Part shown: piece after piece, positions 1 through 7,746 of the stretch
How the letters are laid out: each line of letters starts with the position of its first letter
Position numbering within the stretch: the first letter of the stretch is position 1
Assembly (NCBI RefSeq): GCF_003008555.2
Contig: NZ_CP027665.1
Location: 3,286,001 to 3,350,000, forward strand
Origin: Pukyongiella litopenaei
GTDB taxonomy: Bacteria > Pseudomonadota > Alphaproteobacteria > Rhodobacterales > Rhodobacteraceae
Direction: 5' to 3'
Length of the DNA: 64,000 nucleotides
The notes under the pieces: generated by a model
Told to the model about the DNA's origin: nothing
The model's input: only the letters and a program-made list of their open reading frames with translations
The model's database searches: none
Position numbers and translations under genes: made by a program

Positions 1-486
1 CACCGGGTCGGCGGCGTTGGCCTCGGTTTCGTCGTCGAAATACATGCGCGTGTTGAGACCGATATTGATGCCGCGTGCCACCACCCACAGGCTGATATGC
101 GGGGCCATCAGCAGCCCCGACCGCCCCTTGGCCGCGCCGGGCTTGACGGTCTCGAACGCCCATTCGCCGGTTTCGAAATCGGTGATGACACGGCCCCAGC
201 CGCGAAACCCGTCCTCGACCGGCCCGCCGCCTTCGGGATGGGCGTAATGGCCTGCGGCATTGGCCTGCCACGCCTCGAGCATCACGTCCTTGATCGGGCT
301 GCCGGTGCCGTCGATCACCAGCCCTTCGACGCGGATGCGTTCGCCTTTGGCGTTCGGACCGGCGATGTCCCAGCCCAGTTCGCGGTCATAGATGTCGAAC
401 CCCGCCGCGCCCGGCGCGAGCCCGATATGCACATAGGGACCGGCGGTCTGCGACGGCGTTTCCCTGAGATAGTCCGGTTTGAGCAT
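1..486 (-). CDS. pcaG: protocatechuate 3,4-dioxygenase alpha subunit, 3' end cut off
   Basis: Alpha chain of the intradiol dioxygenase that opens protocatechuate to 3-carboxy-cis,cis-muconate in the beta-ketoadipate pathway. The gene runs leftward off the window: 162 codons from the ATG at 486 are present, about four fifths of the family length of roughly 200, so the C-terminus is missing. Landmarks are the N-terminal SQTAGPYVHIGL and the intradiol core EAWQANAAGHY. The family's iron ligands lie in the beta chain, encoded immediately upstream; only one base separates the pcaH stop from this start, fitting co-translation of the two subunits. Identification is by recognition of the family and by context. 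Confidence 0.95.
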   Translation of the reverse strand, partial: MLKPDYLRETPSQTAGPYVHIGLAPGAAGFDIYDRELGWDIAGPNAKGERIRVEGLVIDGTGSPIKDVMLEAWQANAAGHYAHPEGGGPVEDGFRGWGRVITDFETGEWAFETVKPGAAKGRSGLLMAPHISLWVVARGINIGLNTRMYFDDETEANAADPV

Positions 487-487
487 G

Positions 488-1213
488 TCAGTTCCCCTCC
501 GGGCGGTTTTCGAACATCGTCGAGCGGCGCCCGCGCAGCACGATGTCGAACCTGTAGGCGATCGTATCCAGCGGGATCGTCGCGTTCATGTCCAGCTTGG
601 CGGTCAGCTGGTCGATGGCATCCGCGTCGGGCAGCGTCTGCACGATCGGGCAGAGCGCGATCAGCGGGTCGCCCTCGAAATAGAGCTGCGTGATCAGGCG
701 CTGGCTGAACGACCGGCCGAACACGCTGACATGGATATGCGCGGGCCGCCAGTTGTTGACCAGGTTGCGCCAGGGATAGGCGCCGGGCTTGACCGTGCGG
801 AAGGCATAGCGCCCGTCCGCGCCGGTCATCGTGCGTCCGCAGCCGCCGAAATTCGGGTCGATCGGCGCCAGGTAGGTGTCTTTCTTGTGGCGATAGCGCC
901 CGCCCGCATTGGCCTGCCAGATTTCCACCAGCGTGTCGGGCACGGGGCGCGCGTCTTCGTCCAGCACCCGGCCATGCACGATGATCCGTTCACCGATCGG
1001 GTCGCCGTCTTTGGCATAGTTCCGGATCAGGTCGTGATCGAGCGGGCCGACATCGTCATGGCCGAATACGGGGCCGGTGATTTCGCTGACCGTTTGCTGC
1101 AGGCTGATCAGCGGCAGCCGCGGCGAGCGGGCAACCGAAGTCTTGTAATCCGGTGTCAGGGCGCGCGGGTGCCGGCCCCGGTCGCGCTGATAATAGTCGG
1201 CGGGTGTCGTCAT
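488..1213 (-). CDS. pcaH: protocatechuate 3,4-dioxygenase beta subunit
   Basis: Catalytic, iron-binding chain of protocatechuate 3,4-dioxygenase (cytoplasmic, non-haem Fe(III)). At 241 residues it is full length. All four expected iron ligands are visible: Tyr107 in GGRYRHK, Tyr146 in GAYPWRN, and His159 and His161 in RPAHIH. The C-terminal [12 protein letters not shown] and YRFDIVLRG blocks are typical of the beta chain. The start overlaps the pcaC stop by four bases (ATGA) and the stop lies one base before pcaG, so pcaC-pcaH-pcaG is a tight translational unit. No truncation or oddity is seen. Confidence 0.97.
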   Translation of the reverse strand: MTTPADYYQRDRGRHPRALTPDYKTSVARSPRLPLISLQQTVSEITGPVFGHDDVGPLDHDLIRNYAKDGDPIGERIIVHGRVLDEDARPVPDTLVEIWQANAGGRYRHKKDTYLAPIDPNFGGCGRTMTGADGRYAFRTVKPGAYPWRNLVNNWRPAHIHVSVFGRSFSQRLITQLYFEGDPLIALCPIVQTLPDADAIDQLTAKLDMNATIPLDTIAYRFDIVLRGRRSTMFENRPEGN

Positions 1214-1590
1214 GCGCCGTCCTCCATCTCGGCAAAGGTCTGCTTGGCCAGCTTGATCGCATGGTTGGCCCTGGGCACGCCGGCATAGACCGCGGCATGC
1301 AGAAACGCCTGCATCACGTCATCCCTGCTGGCGCCGGTATTGGCCGTGGCGCGGACATGCATCGGGATCTCCTCGAAATTGCCGGTGGCGGCGAGCAGGG
1401 CCAGCGTCAGCATCGACCGTTCGCGGCGGCTGATCGTGTCGTCGGCCCAGAGCGTGCCCCAGGCCCCTTCGGTGATCATGGTCTGGAACGGGCGGTCGAA
1501 GTCGGTCTTGGCCGCTTCGGCCCGGTCGACATGGGCATCGCCCAGCACGGCGCGGCGGGTGGCCATGCCTTGGTCAAATCGTTCGGACAT
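1210..1590 (-). CDS. pcaC: 4-carboxymuconolactone decarboxylase
   Basis: Converts 4-carboxymuconolactone to beta-ketoadipate enol-lactone, two steps after ring cleavage. The 126-residue protein is a single carboxymuconolactone decarboxylase (AhpD-like all-helical) domain of normal length, with the core [20 protein letters not shown] and [20 protein letters not shown] good GGAGGAA ribosome site precedes the ATG at 1590. It overlaps pcaH by four bases and follows pobA by 74 bases on the same strand, so pobA-pcaC-pcaH-pcaG is probably one transcript. The intermediate enzyme PcaB is not in the window and may lie beyond its left edge. Confidence 0.95.
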   Translation of the reverse strand: MSERFDQGMATRRAVLGDAHVDRAEAAKTDFDRPFQTMITEGAWGTLWADDTISRRERSMLTLALLAATGNFEEIPMHVRATANTGASRDDVMQAFLHAAVYAGVPRANHAIKLAKQTFAEMEDGA

Positions 1591-1664
1591 CGGTCTGTTC
1601 CTCCAGTGTCAGGGGCCGGTTGTCGGCAGGGGCCGGCCGGCGTCATGTCCTTCGCGGCCCCGTC

Positions 1665-2834
1665 TCAATAGGGCAATCCCACATAGTTCTGCGCCATCGC
1701 CTTCTGGGCGGCCGCGTTCGAGCGCAGGAAATCCAGTTCGGCAATCTGCATCTTCAGGTCGAATTCGGACTGGTCGGGATAGCGGTGCAGCAGCGACGAG
1801 AACCACCACGAGAACCGTTCCGCCTTCCACACCCGTTTCAGGGCCGTTTCGGAATAGCCGTCGATACCGGCGGACGATCCGTTGTCATAGAAATCGCGCA
1901 GCGCATGATAGAGATAGTGCACGTCCGAGGCGGCGGTGTTCAGCCCCTTGGCGCCCGTGGGTGGCACGATATGGGCGGCGTCGCCGCACAGGAACAGCCG
2001 GCCCCAGCGCATCGGTTCGGTCACGAAGGACCGCAACGGCGCGATGCTTTTCTCGATCGACGGGCCGGTGACCAGCCTGCCGGCCTGTTCGGCGGGGATG
2101 CGGCGTTTGAGTTCCTGCCAGAACGCCTCGTCGGTCCAGTCGTCGGGGCTGTCCGACAGCGAACACTGGATGTAGTACCGGCTGAGATTGTCGTTGCGCA
2201 TCGAACACAGCGCGAAGCCCCGCGCCGAGTTGGCATAGACAAGTTCGTCGTTCACCGGCGGTGTTTCCGACAGGATGCCGAGCCAGCCGAAGGGATAGAT
2301 CTTTTCGTATTCCCGGCGCACGGTCAGCGGGATGGTCTGGCGGCTGACGCCATGGAACCCGTCGCAGCCGGCCACGAAATCGCAGTCGATCCGCCGGGCC
2401 GTGCCGTCGACCGCATATGTCACATGCGGCGCATCGGTATCGGCGCCGTGAATGGCGACATCCTCGACGTTGAATTCGATCGGGCCGCCGGATTTTTCGC
2501 GGGCGTCATACAGGTCGCGGGTCACTTCGGTCTGGCCATAGACGATCACCGGCGATCCGGTGTGTTCGGTGAAATCGACGCGAAAGATCTCGTTGCCATA
2601 GGCCACCAGCGTGCCGTCGTGGACGAACCCCTCGGCATGCAGTCGCCCGGCGCAGCCTGCCTCCTCGAGCAGGCGGACCAGCCCCTGTTCGAGAACGCCC
2701 GCGCGGATGCGGCCCAGCACATAGTCCCTGGTCTTGCGTTCCAGCACCACGTTGTCGATGCCGCGCATGTGCAGTAGTTGCGACAACAGCAGCCCCGAGG
2801 GGCCGCCGCCTATGATTGCCACCCGTGTATTCAT
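1665..2834 (-). CDS. pobA: 4-hydroxybenzoate 3-monooxygenase
   Basis: FAD- and NAD(P)H-dependent aromatic hydroxylase making protocatechuate from 4-hydroxybenzoate, feeding the dioxygenase encoded downstream. The ATG at 2834 is chosen because a GGGGGAG ribosome site precedes it and the protein then begins with the FAD dinucleotide fold (GGGPSG at residues 9-14); the open frame extends 22 codons further up without support. Length is 389, close to the familiar 394. The CDGFHG motif (157-162), the second FAD motif GDAAHIVPPTG (284-294) and Tyr200, matching the substrate-contact tyrosine of the Pseudomonas enzyme, are visible. No pob/pca regulator is encoded next to it. Confidence 0.96.
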   Translation of the reverse strand: MNTRVAIIGGGPSGLLLSQLLHMRGIDNVVLERKTRDYVLGRIRAGVLEQGLVRLLEEAGCAGRLHAEGFVHDGTLVAYGNEIFRVDFTEHTGSPVIVYGQTEVTRDLYDAREKSGGPIEFNVEDVAIHGADTDAPHVTYAVDGTARRIDCDFVAGCDGFHGVSRQTIPLTVRREYEKIYPFGWLGILSETPPVNDELVYANSARGFALCSMRNDNLSRYYIQCSLSDSPDDWTDEAFWQELKRRIPAEQAGRLVTGPSIEKSIAPLRSFVTEPMRWGRLFLCGDAAHIVPPTGAKGLNTAASDVHYLYHALRDFYDNGSSAGIDGYSETALKRVWKAERFSWWFSSLLHRYPDQSEFDLKMQIAELDFLRSNAAAQKAMAQNYVGLPY

Positions 2835-3130
2835 TCCACTCCCCCTCACCGGGATATCTACGCATATTGTGGATGGGAATGAAATTGAGTTGTTCGGCAA
2901 CCCTGGGATGTGGCTGGACCCGTTGCCGCACGAGGTGGTGGAGCGAAGGGTTTGACTTGGCGGGGCGCAGGCCGATAATGCGCAACGCGGAGCCGCGCTG
3001 AATCATGGCGTGATCCGTTGCAAGGAACGGGGGGCGTGATGACGCCGGACAAAGCAGTTTTCGGAACCGCCAGCCCCCGTTCCATGCGGGTCTGAACAGG
3101 CGGTCGGCAATATTGCGGGGCCCCCCTCGG

Positions 3131-3175
3131 GGCGCCCGGCCACAGAGATATGCAGGGCGTCCGGGGCCGGGCGCC
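3131..3175. repeat. perfect 11-bp inverted repeat upstream of the HAD gene
   Basis: GGCGCCCGGCC at 3131-3141 is the exact reverse complement of GGCCGGGCGCC at 3165-3175, with a 23-base spacer. A transcript crossing it could form a very stable hairpin about 45 bases before the HAD start codon. There is no U-tract, so it is not a standard terminator. Role unknown; it could be a leader structure or protein-binding site. Confidence 0.6.
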
Positions 3176-3178
3176 TCC

Positions 3179-3206
3179 GGTTCCACCGATATGGTTCCAC
3201 CGATAT
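3179..3206. repeat. 14-bp perfect tandem duplication at the HAD translation start
   Basis: GGTTCCACCGATAT occurs twice head to tail (3179-3192 and 3193-3206). The second copy runs into an ATGATG that offers in-frame alternative starts at 3205 and 3208 for the HAD gene. It looks like a recent slippage duplication. Confidence 0.8.
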
Positions 3207-3219
3207 GATGAGGTATCCC

Positions 3220-4194
3220 ATGCGTCATTTCGTTTTCACCGCCGCGCTGCTCGCCGCCGGTCCATGCCTTGCCGACCCGCTGCCGTCATGGAACGACGGC
3301 GCGTCGAAATCGGCGATCATCGCCTTTGTCGAAAGCGTGACCGATCCGGCATCGCCGGACTATGTCACCCCCGCCGACCGCATCGCCACCTTTGACAATG
3401 ACGGAACGCTCTGGGCGGAACAGCCGCTCTATTTCCAGTTTCTCTTTGCCTTTGACCGTCTGCGCAAACTGGCCGCCGAGGACGAGAGCATCCTGACCTC
3501 GGACGTGCTGCGGGCCGCCAATGCGGGCGATCTGGAAACGGTCGCCGCTGCGGGCGAGGCCGGGCTGTTGGAAATCCAGTCGGTGACCCATGCCGGCATG
3601 ACGGTCGATGAGTTCCTCGCCGAGAGCCGCCAGTGGCTGGCCACGACGCAGCACCCGGACACCGGCAAGCCGCTGGTTACCATGACCTATCAGCCGATGC
3701 TGGAACTGCTGAGCTACCTGCGCGACGAGGATTTCACCACCTGGATCGTCTCGGGCGGCGGCATCGATTTCATCCGGTCATTTGCCGATGACACCTATGG
3801 CATCCCGCCCTGGCAGGTCGTGGGAACCGAGGCCAATACCGTCTACGCGGTCGGCGAAGACGGCACTCCCACCCTGTCCAAGGAGGGCGGCGTCACCTTC
3901 ATCGACGACAAGGAGGGCAAGCCGGTGGGCATCATGCGCCATATCGGCCAGCGCCCGATCTTTGCCGCGGGCAATTCCGACGGCGATTTCGCGATGCTGG
4001 AATGGACCACCGCCGGCGACGGCGCGCGCTTTGGTCTGATCGTGCATCATACCGATGCGGAACGCGAATTTGCCTATGACCGCGAGGGCCATGTAGGTGT
4101 TCTGGACCGCGGCCTCGACGAAGCCGCCGGGCGCGGCTGGGTGCTGGTCGACATGGCGAATGACTGGCGCCGGGTCTGGCCCGATGGCGAGTGA
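3220..4194 (+). CDS. exported HAD-superfamily hydrolase
   Basis: Haloacid-dehalogenase-fold hydrolase, probably a phosphatase, with an apparent cleavable signal peptide (MRHFVFTAALLAAGPCLA, cleavage near residue 18), so likely periplasmic. Catalytic motif I is FDNDGT (Asp59 nucleophile, Asp61 acid/base), motif II the Ser in WIVSGGG (about 178), motif III/IV GNSDGD (251-256). The ATG at 3220 is preferred because GAGG lies six bases upstream and the signal peptide then starts cleanly; ATGs at 3205 and 3208 in the tandem repeat are in frame. Its 3' end overlaps the next gene (moxR) by 11 bases, implying translational coupling to the Bat-like operon. Substrate is unknown. Confidence 0.85.
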   Translation: MRHFVFTAALLAAGPCLADPLPSWNDGASKSAIIAFVESVTDPASPDYVTPADRIATFDNDGTLWAEQPLYFQFLFAFDRLRKLAAEDESILTSDVLRAANAGDLETVAAAGEAGLLEIQSVTHAGMTVDEFLAESRQWLATTQHPDTGKPLVTMTYQPMLELLSYLRDEDFTTWIVSGGGIDFIRSFADDTYGIPPWQVVGTEANTVYAVGEDGTPTLSKEGGVTFIDDKEGKPVGIMRHIGQRPIFAAGNSDGDFAMLEWTTAGDGARFGLIVHHTDAEREFAYDREGHVGVLDRGLDEAAGRGWVLVDMANDWRRVWPDGE

Positions 4195-5221
4195 CGTGAG
4201 CGCCGGAACCGCGGCCGGGACCGCCGCGCAGCCCTGCGATGCGCGCGCCCAGATCGACGCCCTGCGCGCCCGGATGGGCGAGGCGATCATCGGCCAGCGC
4301 GATGTGATCGAACGTTTGCTGATCGGGCTGCTGGCCAATGGCAACCTTCTGGTCGAAGGGCTGCCGGGTCTGGCCAAGACCCGCGCGATCAAGGCGCTGG
4401 CGCGAAATCTCGAATGCGATTTCAGCCGCATCCAGTTCACCCCCGACCTGCTGCCGTCGGACGTGACCGGCACCGAGGTCTATTACCAGGCCGAGGGCGG
4501 TTCGGAGTTCCGGTTCGAGCCCGGCCCGATCTTTGCCAACCTCGTGCTGGCCGATGAAATCAACCGGGCGCCGGCCAAGGTCCAGGCGGCGCTGCTGGAG
4601 GCGATGGAGGAACGGCAGGTCACGGTCGCGGGCACGACCCACAAGATGCCGCCGCTGTTCATGGTGATGGCCACCCAGAACCCGATCGAACAGGAAGGCA
4701 CCTATCCGCTGCCCGAGGCGCAGATGGACCGGTTCCTGATGCACGTCAACATCACCTACCCGCCGGTCGAGGACGAGGTCGAGGTGATCCGGCTCGTGCG
4801 CGGCGAGGAAATCGCCGCCCAGGCCCCCGCCGGCACCGCCCCGGCGGACACACCTGCGCCGATCGCGCAAACGGCCGTGTTCGAGGCCCGGCGCGGCATT
4901 GCCGGGCTGCATGTCTCGGACCAGATGGAGCGTTACATGGCCGCCCTGGTCAACGCGACCCGCGTTCCGGAGGCGTTCGGCGACGACCTGAAACGCTGGA
5001 TCGAGGTGGGGGCCAGTCCGCGCGCCTCGCTCGCGCTCGACAGGTGTGGCCGCACCCATGCCTGGCTCGCCGGGCGCGACTATGTCGATCCCGAGGACGT
5101 GCGTGCCATCGTCGGCGACGTGATGCGCCACCGGCTCGGCCTGACCTACGAGGCGCAGGGCGAAGGCATCAGCGCCGACGCGGTGGTAGCCGAGGTGGTC
5201 CGGCAGGTCGCCTTGCCCTGA
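4184..5221 (+). CDS. MoxR-family AAA+ ATPase
   Basis: MoxR ATPases act as chaperones, often with VWA partner proteins encoded alongside. The 345-residue protein shows Walker A GLPGLAKT (59-66), Walker B LVLADEIN (120-127), sensor ATQNP (163-167) and an arginine-finger-like DRF (182-184). The ATG at 4184 is taken as start: it removes a 29-codon upstream extension that only shadows the HAD gene, and gives an 11-base overlap with that gene. It heads the DUF58-DUF4381-VWA-VWA/TPR-BatD series, the usual Bat/aerotolerance arrangement. A second MoxR lies at the right end of the window. Confidence 0.93.
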   Translation: MASDVSAGTAAGTAAQPCDARAQIDALRARMGEAIIGQRDVIERLLIGLLANGNLLVEGLPGLAKTRAIKALARNLECDFSRIQFTPDLLPSDVTGTEVYYQAEGGSEFRFEPGPIFANLVLADEINRAPAKVQAALLEAMEERQVTVAGTTHKMPPLFMVMATQNPIEQEGTYPLPEAQMDRFLMHVNITYPPVEDEVEVIRLVRGEEIAAQAPAGTAPADTPAPIAQTAVFEARRGIAGLHVSDQMERYMAALVNATRVPEAFGDDLKRWIEVGASPRASLALDRCGRTHAWLAGRDYVDPEDVRAIVGDVMRHRLGLTYEAQGEGISADAVVAEVVRQVALP

Positions 5222-5231
5222 GGGAGAGAGG

Positions 5232-6209
5232 ATGCAGGATCGCACCGCCCGCAGCAGGACCGGAACGCTGCCGCCGCGGCCGCCGGGCGCGACCGACCCG
5301 CGCGTGCATGTCGACCTGGCGCATCTGCGCACGCTCGAAACACGCGCCCGCAGTCTCAGTTTCCTGCCGCGCCAGCCCGCGCGCTCGGCGCTGAACGGGC
5401 GCCATGCCTCGCGCCTGCGCGGGCGGGGGCTGAATTTCGAGGAACTGCGCGACTACCTGCCCGGCGACGACATTCGCGCCATCGACTGGAAGGTAACCGC
5501 CCGTACCGGTCGCCCGCATGTTCGGGTCATGACCGAGGAACGGGACCGCCCCGCGCTGATCGTCGTCGACCAGCGGATGAGCATGTTCTTCGGATCGGTC
5601 CTGAACATGAAATCGGTGACGGCCGCCGAGGCCGCCGCGCTGGCGGCGTTCCGCATTCTCGATCAGGGCGACCGGGTCGGCGGCATCGTGTTCGGCGATG
5701 ACCTGCTGGCCGAGATGCGCCCGCAACGCAGCCGCGCCGCCCTGAACCGGTTCCTGACCGCGCTGGCCGATGCGAACGGGCTGCTGCGGGCCGATGCCCC
5801 GGCGGTCGAGCCGATCGGGCTGACCCGGGTGCTGCGCGCGGTTGCCCGGATCGCATCGCGCAACCACCTGGTCATCGTGCTCAGCGATTTCGACGGGATC
5901 GACGAACAGACCGAGCGGGTGGTGTCGGGGCTGGCCCGGCGCAACGATCTGGTGCTGGTCCCGGTTTCCGACCCGGTCGCGGGCGAGGTGCCGGCGGGTA
6001 TGCGGCTGGTGGTGTCGGATGGCCGGTTGCAGGCCGAGATCGACACCGACGCGCCGGGTGCCCGGCAGGGCCTGGCATCCTTGTCGCAGGGGCGCCTGGG
6101 CGAGGTGGCGAACTGGCAGCGCCGCCATGGCGTGCCGGTCCTGCCACTGTCGGCGGGCGAGGAAACGCTGCCGCAATTGCGGCGCCTGATGGGGCTGGGA
6201 CCGGGATGA
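5232..6209 (+). CDS. DUF58 domain protein of the MoxR/Bat operon
   Basis: Cytosolic protein of 325 residues with the DUF58 signature GRGLNFEELRDYLPGDD (64-80) followed by IDWKVTARTG. The segment after about residue 108 resembles a VWA-type fold (LIVVDQRMSM), but a canonical DxSxS metal site is not present. Unlike some DUF58 proteins it has no clear transmembrane helix. DUF58 genes are regularly next to moxR, and this one starts 10 bases after the moxR stop with GAGAGAGG just before its ATG; its stop overlaps the next gene by four bases. Biochemical role is unknown. Confidence 0.92.
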   Translation: MQDRTARSRTGTLPPRPPGATDPRVHVDLAHLRTLETRARSLSFLPRQPARSALNGRHASRLRGRGLNFEELRDYLPGDDIRAIDWKVTARTGRPHVRVMTEERDRPALIVVDQRMSMFFGSVLNMKSVTAAEAAALAAFRILDQGDRVGGIVFGDDLLAEMRPQRSRAALNRFLTALADANGLLRADAPAVEPIGLTRVLRAVARIASRNHLVIVLSDFDGIDEQTERVVSGLARRNDLVLVPVSDPVAGEVPAGMRLVVSDGRLQAEIDTDAPGARQGLASLSQGRLGEVANWQRRHGVPVLPLSAGEETLPQLRRLMGLGPG

Positions 6210-6730
6210 GCGACGCGCAGACCGGAACCGGCTCTGCGGCGGCCGGGGCGGGGCCGGAGAACCTCGTCGACCTGATCGACGGATTGATCGACCCGGTCGA
6301 GCCGCCGCCGGTTCCGCTGGTCCCGCAGACCTGGGGCTGGGCCGCGCTTGCCGTGCTGATCGTCGTGCTGCTGGCCTGGCTGCTCTGGCGCTGGGCCGCG
6401 CGGTGCCGGGCCGATGCCTATCGTCGTGCCGCGCTGACGGCGCTAGATCAGGCGGGAACCGCCGCCGACATCGCCGTGATCTTGCGCCGCGCGGCGCTCG
6501 CCGCCTATCCGCGGGCCGAGGTCGCCGGTCTCGCGGGGCGGGACTGGGTCGCGTATCTCGACCGAACCGGGCGCGGCGGTTTTCCGGCCGCGGCGGGCGA
6601 GGAATTGCGGCTGGCCCCCTATCGCGACGACGCGGCCGCGCCGTCGGATGAACTGCGCGATGCGGCCGGGACCTGGCTGCGCACCCATCGCGCGGCGACC
6701 ATGCCCGCCGACCACGGGGGCAAGGCATGA
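6206..6730 (+). CDS. DUF4381 membrane protein of the Bat-like operon
   Basis: Small protein of 174 residues with one hydrophobic helix (about 45-63, WAALAVLIVVLLAWLLW) after a proline-rich stretch (EPPPVPLVPQTWGW) and a C-terminal soluble domain. This layout is characteristic of DUF4381, found between DUF58 and VWA genes in Bat operons. Four-base overlaps at both ends (ATGA with the DUF58 gene and with the VWA gene) show strict translational coupling. Function is not known; a membrane scaffold for the neighbouring VWA proteins is a reasonable guess. Confidence 0.85.
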   Translation: MSDAQTGTGSAAAGAGPENLVDLIDGLIDPVEPPPVPLVPQTWGWAALAVLIVVLLAWLLWRWAARCRADAYRRAALTALDQAGTAADIAVILRRAALAAYPRAEVAGLAGRDWVAYLDRTGRGGFPAAAGEELRLAPYRDDAAAPSDELRDAAGTWLRTHRAATMPADHGGKA

Positions 6731-7746
6731 TCTCGCTCGCCGCACCCTGGGCGCTGGTCCTGCTGCCCCTGCCGGTGCTGGTCTGGCGTTTGATGCCGCC
6801 GCACCGGGAACGGGAACAGGCGTTGCGGTTTCCCTTTTTCCGGCATGTCACCGCCGCCGCGGGCGCCGAGGCGCGTGCCGGGGCGGTGGTGCTGACCCGG
6901 CCCCGCCTCGCGATGATCGCGGCGATCCTGTGCTGGGCGTTGGTGGTGCTGGCGCTGGCGCGCCCGGAACGGGTGGGGGCCCCGGTATCGATGGAACGCG
7001 CCGCGCGGGACGTGGTGCTTGCCATCGACATTTCGGGGTCGATGGATGCCCGTGATTTCGCGACACCCGACGGGACGACCAAACAGCGCTTCGCGGGCGT
7101 GCGCGACGTGGTGCAGGCCTTTGTCGCGGGCCGCGACGGGGACCGGATGGCGCTGATCGTGTTCGGCACCGCCGCCTATCTGCAGGCGCCGCTGACCGAC
7201 GATCTCGACACCATCTCGGAACTGCTCGACCGGACCGAGGTCGGCATGGCCGGGCCGCACACCGCGCTCGGCGATGCGATCGGCCTGTCGATCCGCACCT
7301 TCGAGACCAGCGAGATCGAGCAGCGGTTGCTGATCCTGCTGTCGGACGGGTCGGACACCGCGAGCCGCATGAGCCCGATCAACGCTGCCGAGATCGCGGC
7401 GGATCGCGGGGTCGAGATCTTCAGCATCGGCGTCGGCGACCCGGATGCGACCGGCGAGAACCGTGTGGACCTGGTCACGCTTCAGGCCATCGCCGACCGG
7501 ACCGGCGGGGCGTATTTTTTTGCCGAGGACGAAGGCGCGCTGCAGGCCGTGTATGACCGGATCGACGCGCTGGCCCCGCGCGAGGTGGAAACCCTGTCCT
7601 ACCGGCCGCGCCGGTCCCTGTCCTGGGTCGCGCTCGGGCTCGCGGCGCTGATCGGGTGCATCTCCGTCGCGCTGCTGCATGTCATCGCCGCGCGCCGCCG
7701 CGCCGGATCGCGGCAGACGGCCGATCCCGGCGGGGTGTCCGCATGA
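6727..7746 (+). CDS. VWA-domain membrane protein, BatA-like
   Basis: Membrane-anchored von Willebrand A protein of 339 residues. It has two N-terminal hydrophobic helices (about 3-22 and 59-79), a VWA domain with an intact metal-ion-dependent adhesion site DISGS (101-105), and a C-terminal helix near 298-319. This is the BatA layout. VWA proteins of this kind are thought to work with MoxR ATPases on partner-protein assembly or quality control at the inner membrane. Start and stop both overlap neighbours by four bases. Confidence 0.9.
   Translation: MISLAAPWALVLLPLPVLVWRLMPPHREREQALRFPFFRHVTAAAGAEARAGAVVLTRPRLAMIAAILCWALVVLALARPERVGAPVSMERAARDVVLAIDISGSMDARDFATPDGTTKQRFAGVRDVVQAFVAGRDGDRMALIVFGTAAYLQAPLTDDLDTISELLDRTEVGMAGPHTALGDAIGLSIRTFETSEIEQRLLILLSDGSDTASRMSPINAAEIAADRGVEIFSIGVGDPDATGENRVDLVTLQAIADRTGGAYFFAEDEGALQAVYDRIDALAPREVETLSYRPRRSLSWVALGLAALIGCISVALLHVIAARRRAGSRQTADPGGVSA

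Larger units (their letters stand above)
2835..3219. other. intergenic region between pobA and the HAD/Bat operon
   Basis: These 385 bases separate divergent transcription units and hold no convincing gene. They must contain the pobA promoter (leftward) and the promoter of the HAD/Bat operon (rightward), but I see no confident -35/-10 pair for either. The right half holds a perfect 11-bp inverted repeat and a 14-bp tandem duplication, listed separately. A short GGCGT-GATG-ACGCC hairpin near 3020-3040 has no T-tail. Confidence 0.5.

Noticed and set aside
5169-7169. 666-codon minus-strand frame
   Set aside because: Antisense to the DUF58, DUF4381 and VWA genes; Arg/Pro-rich shadow.
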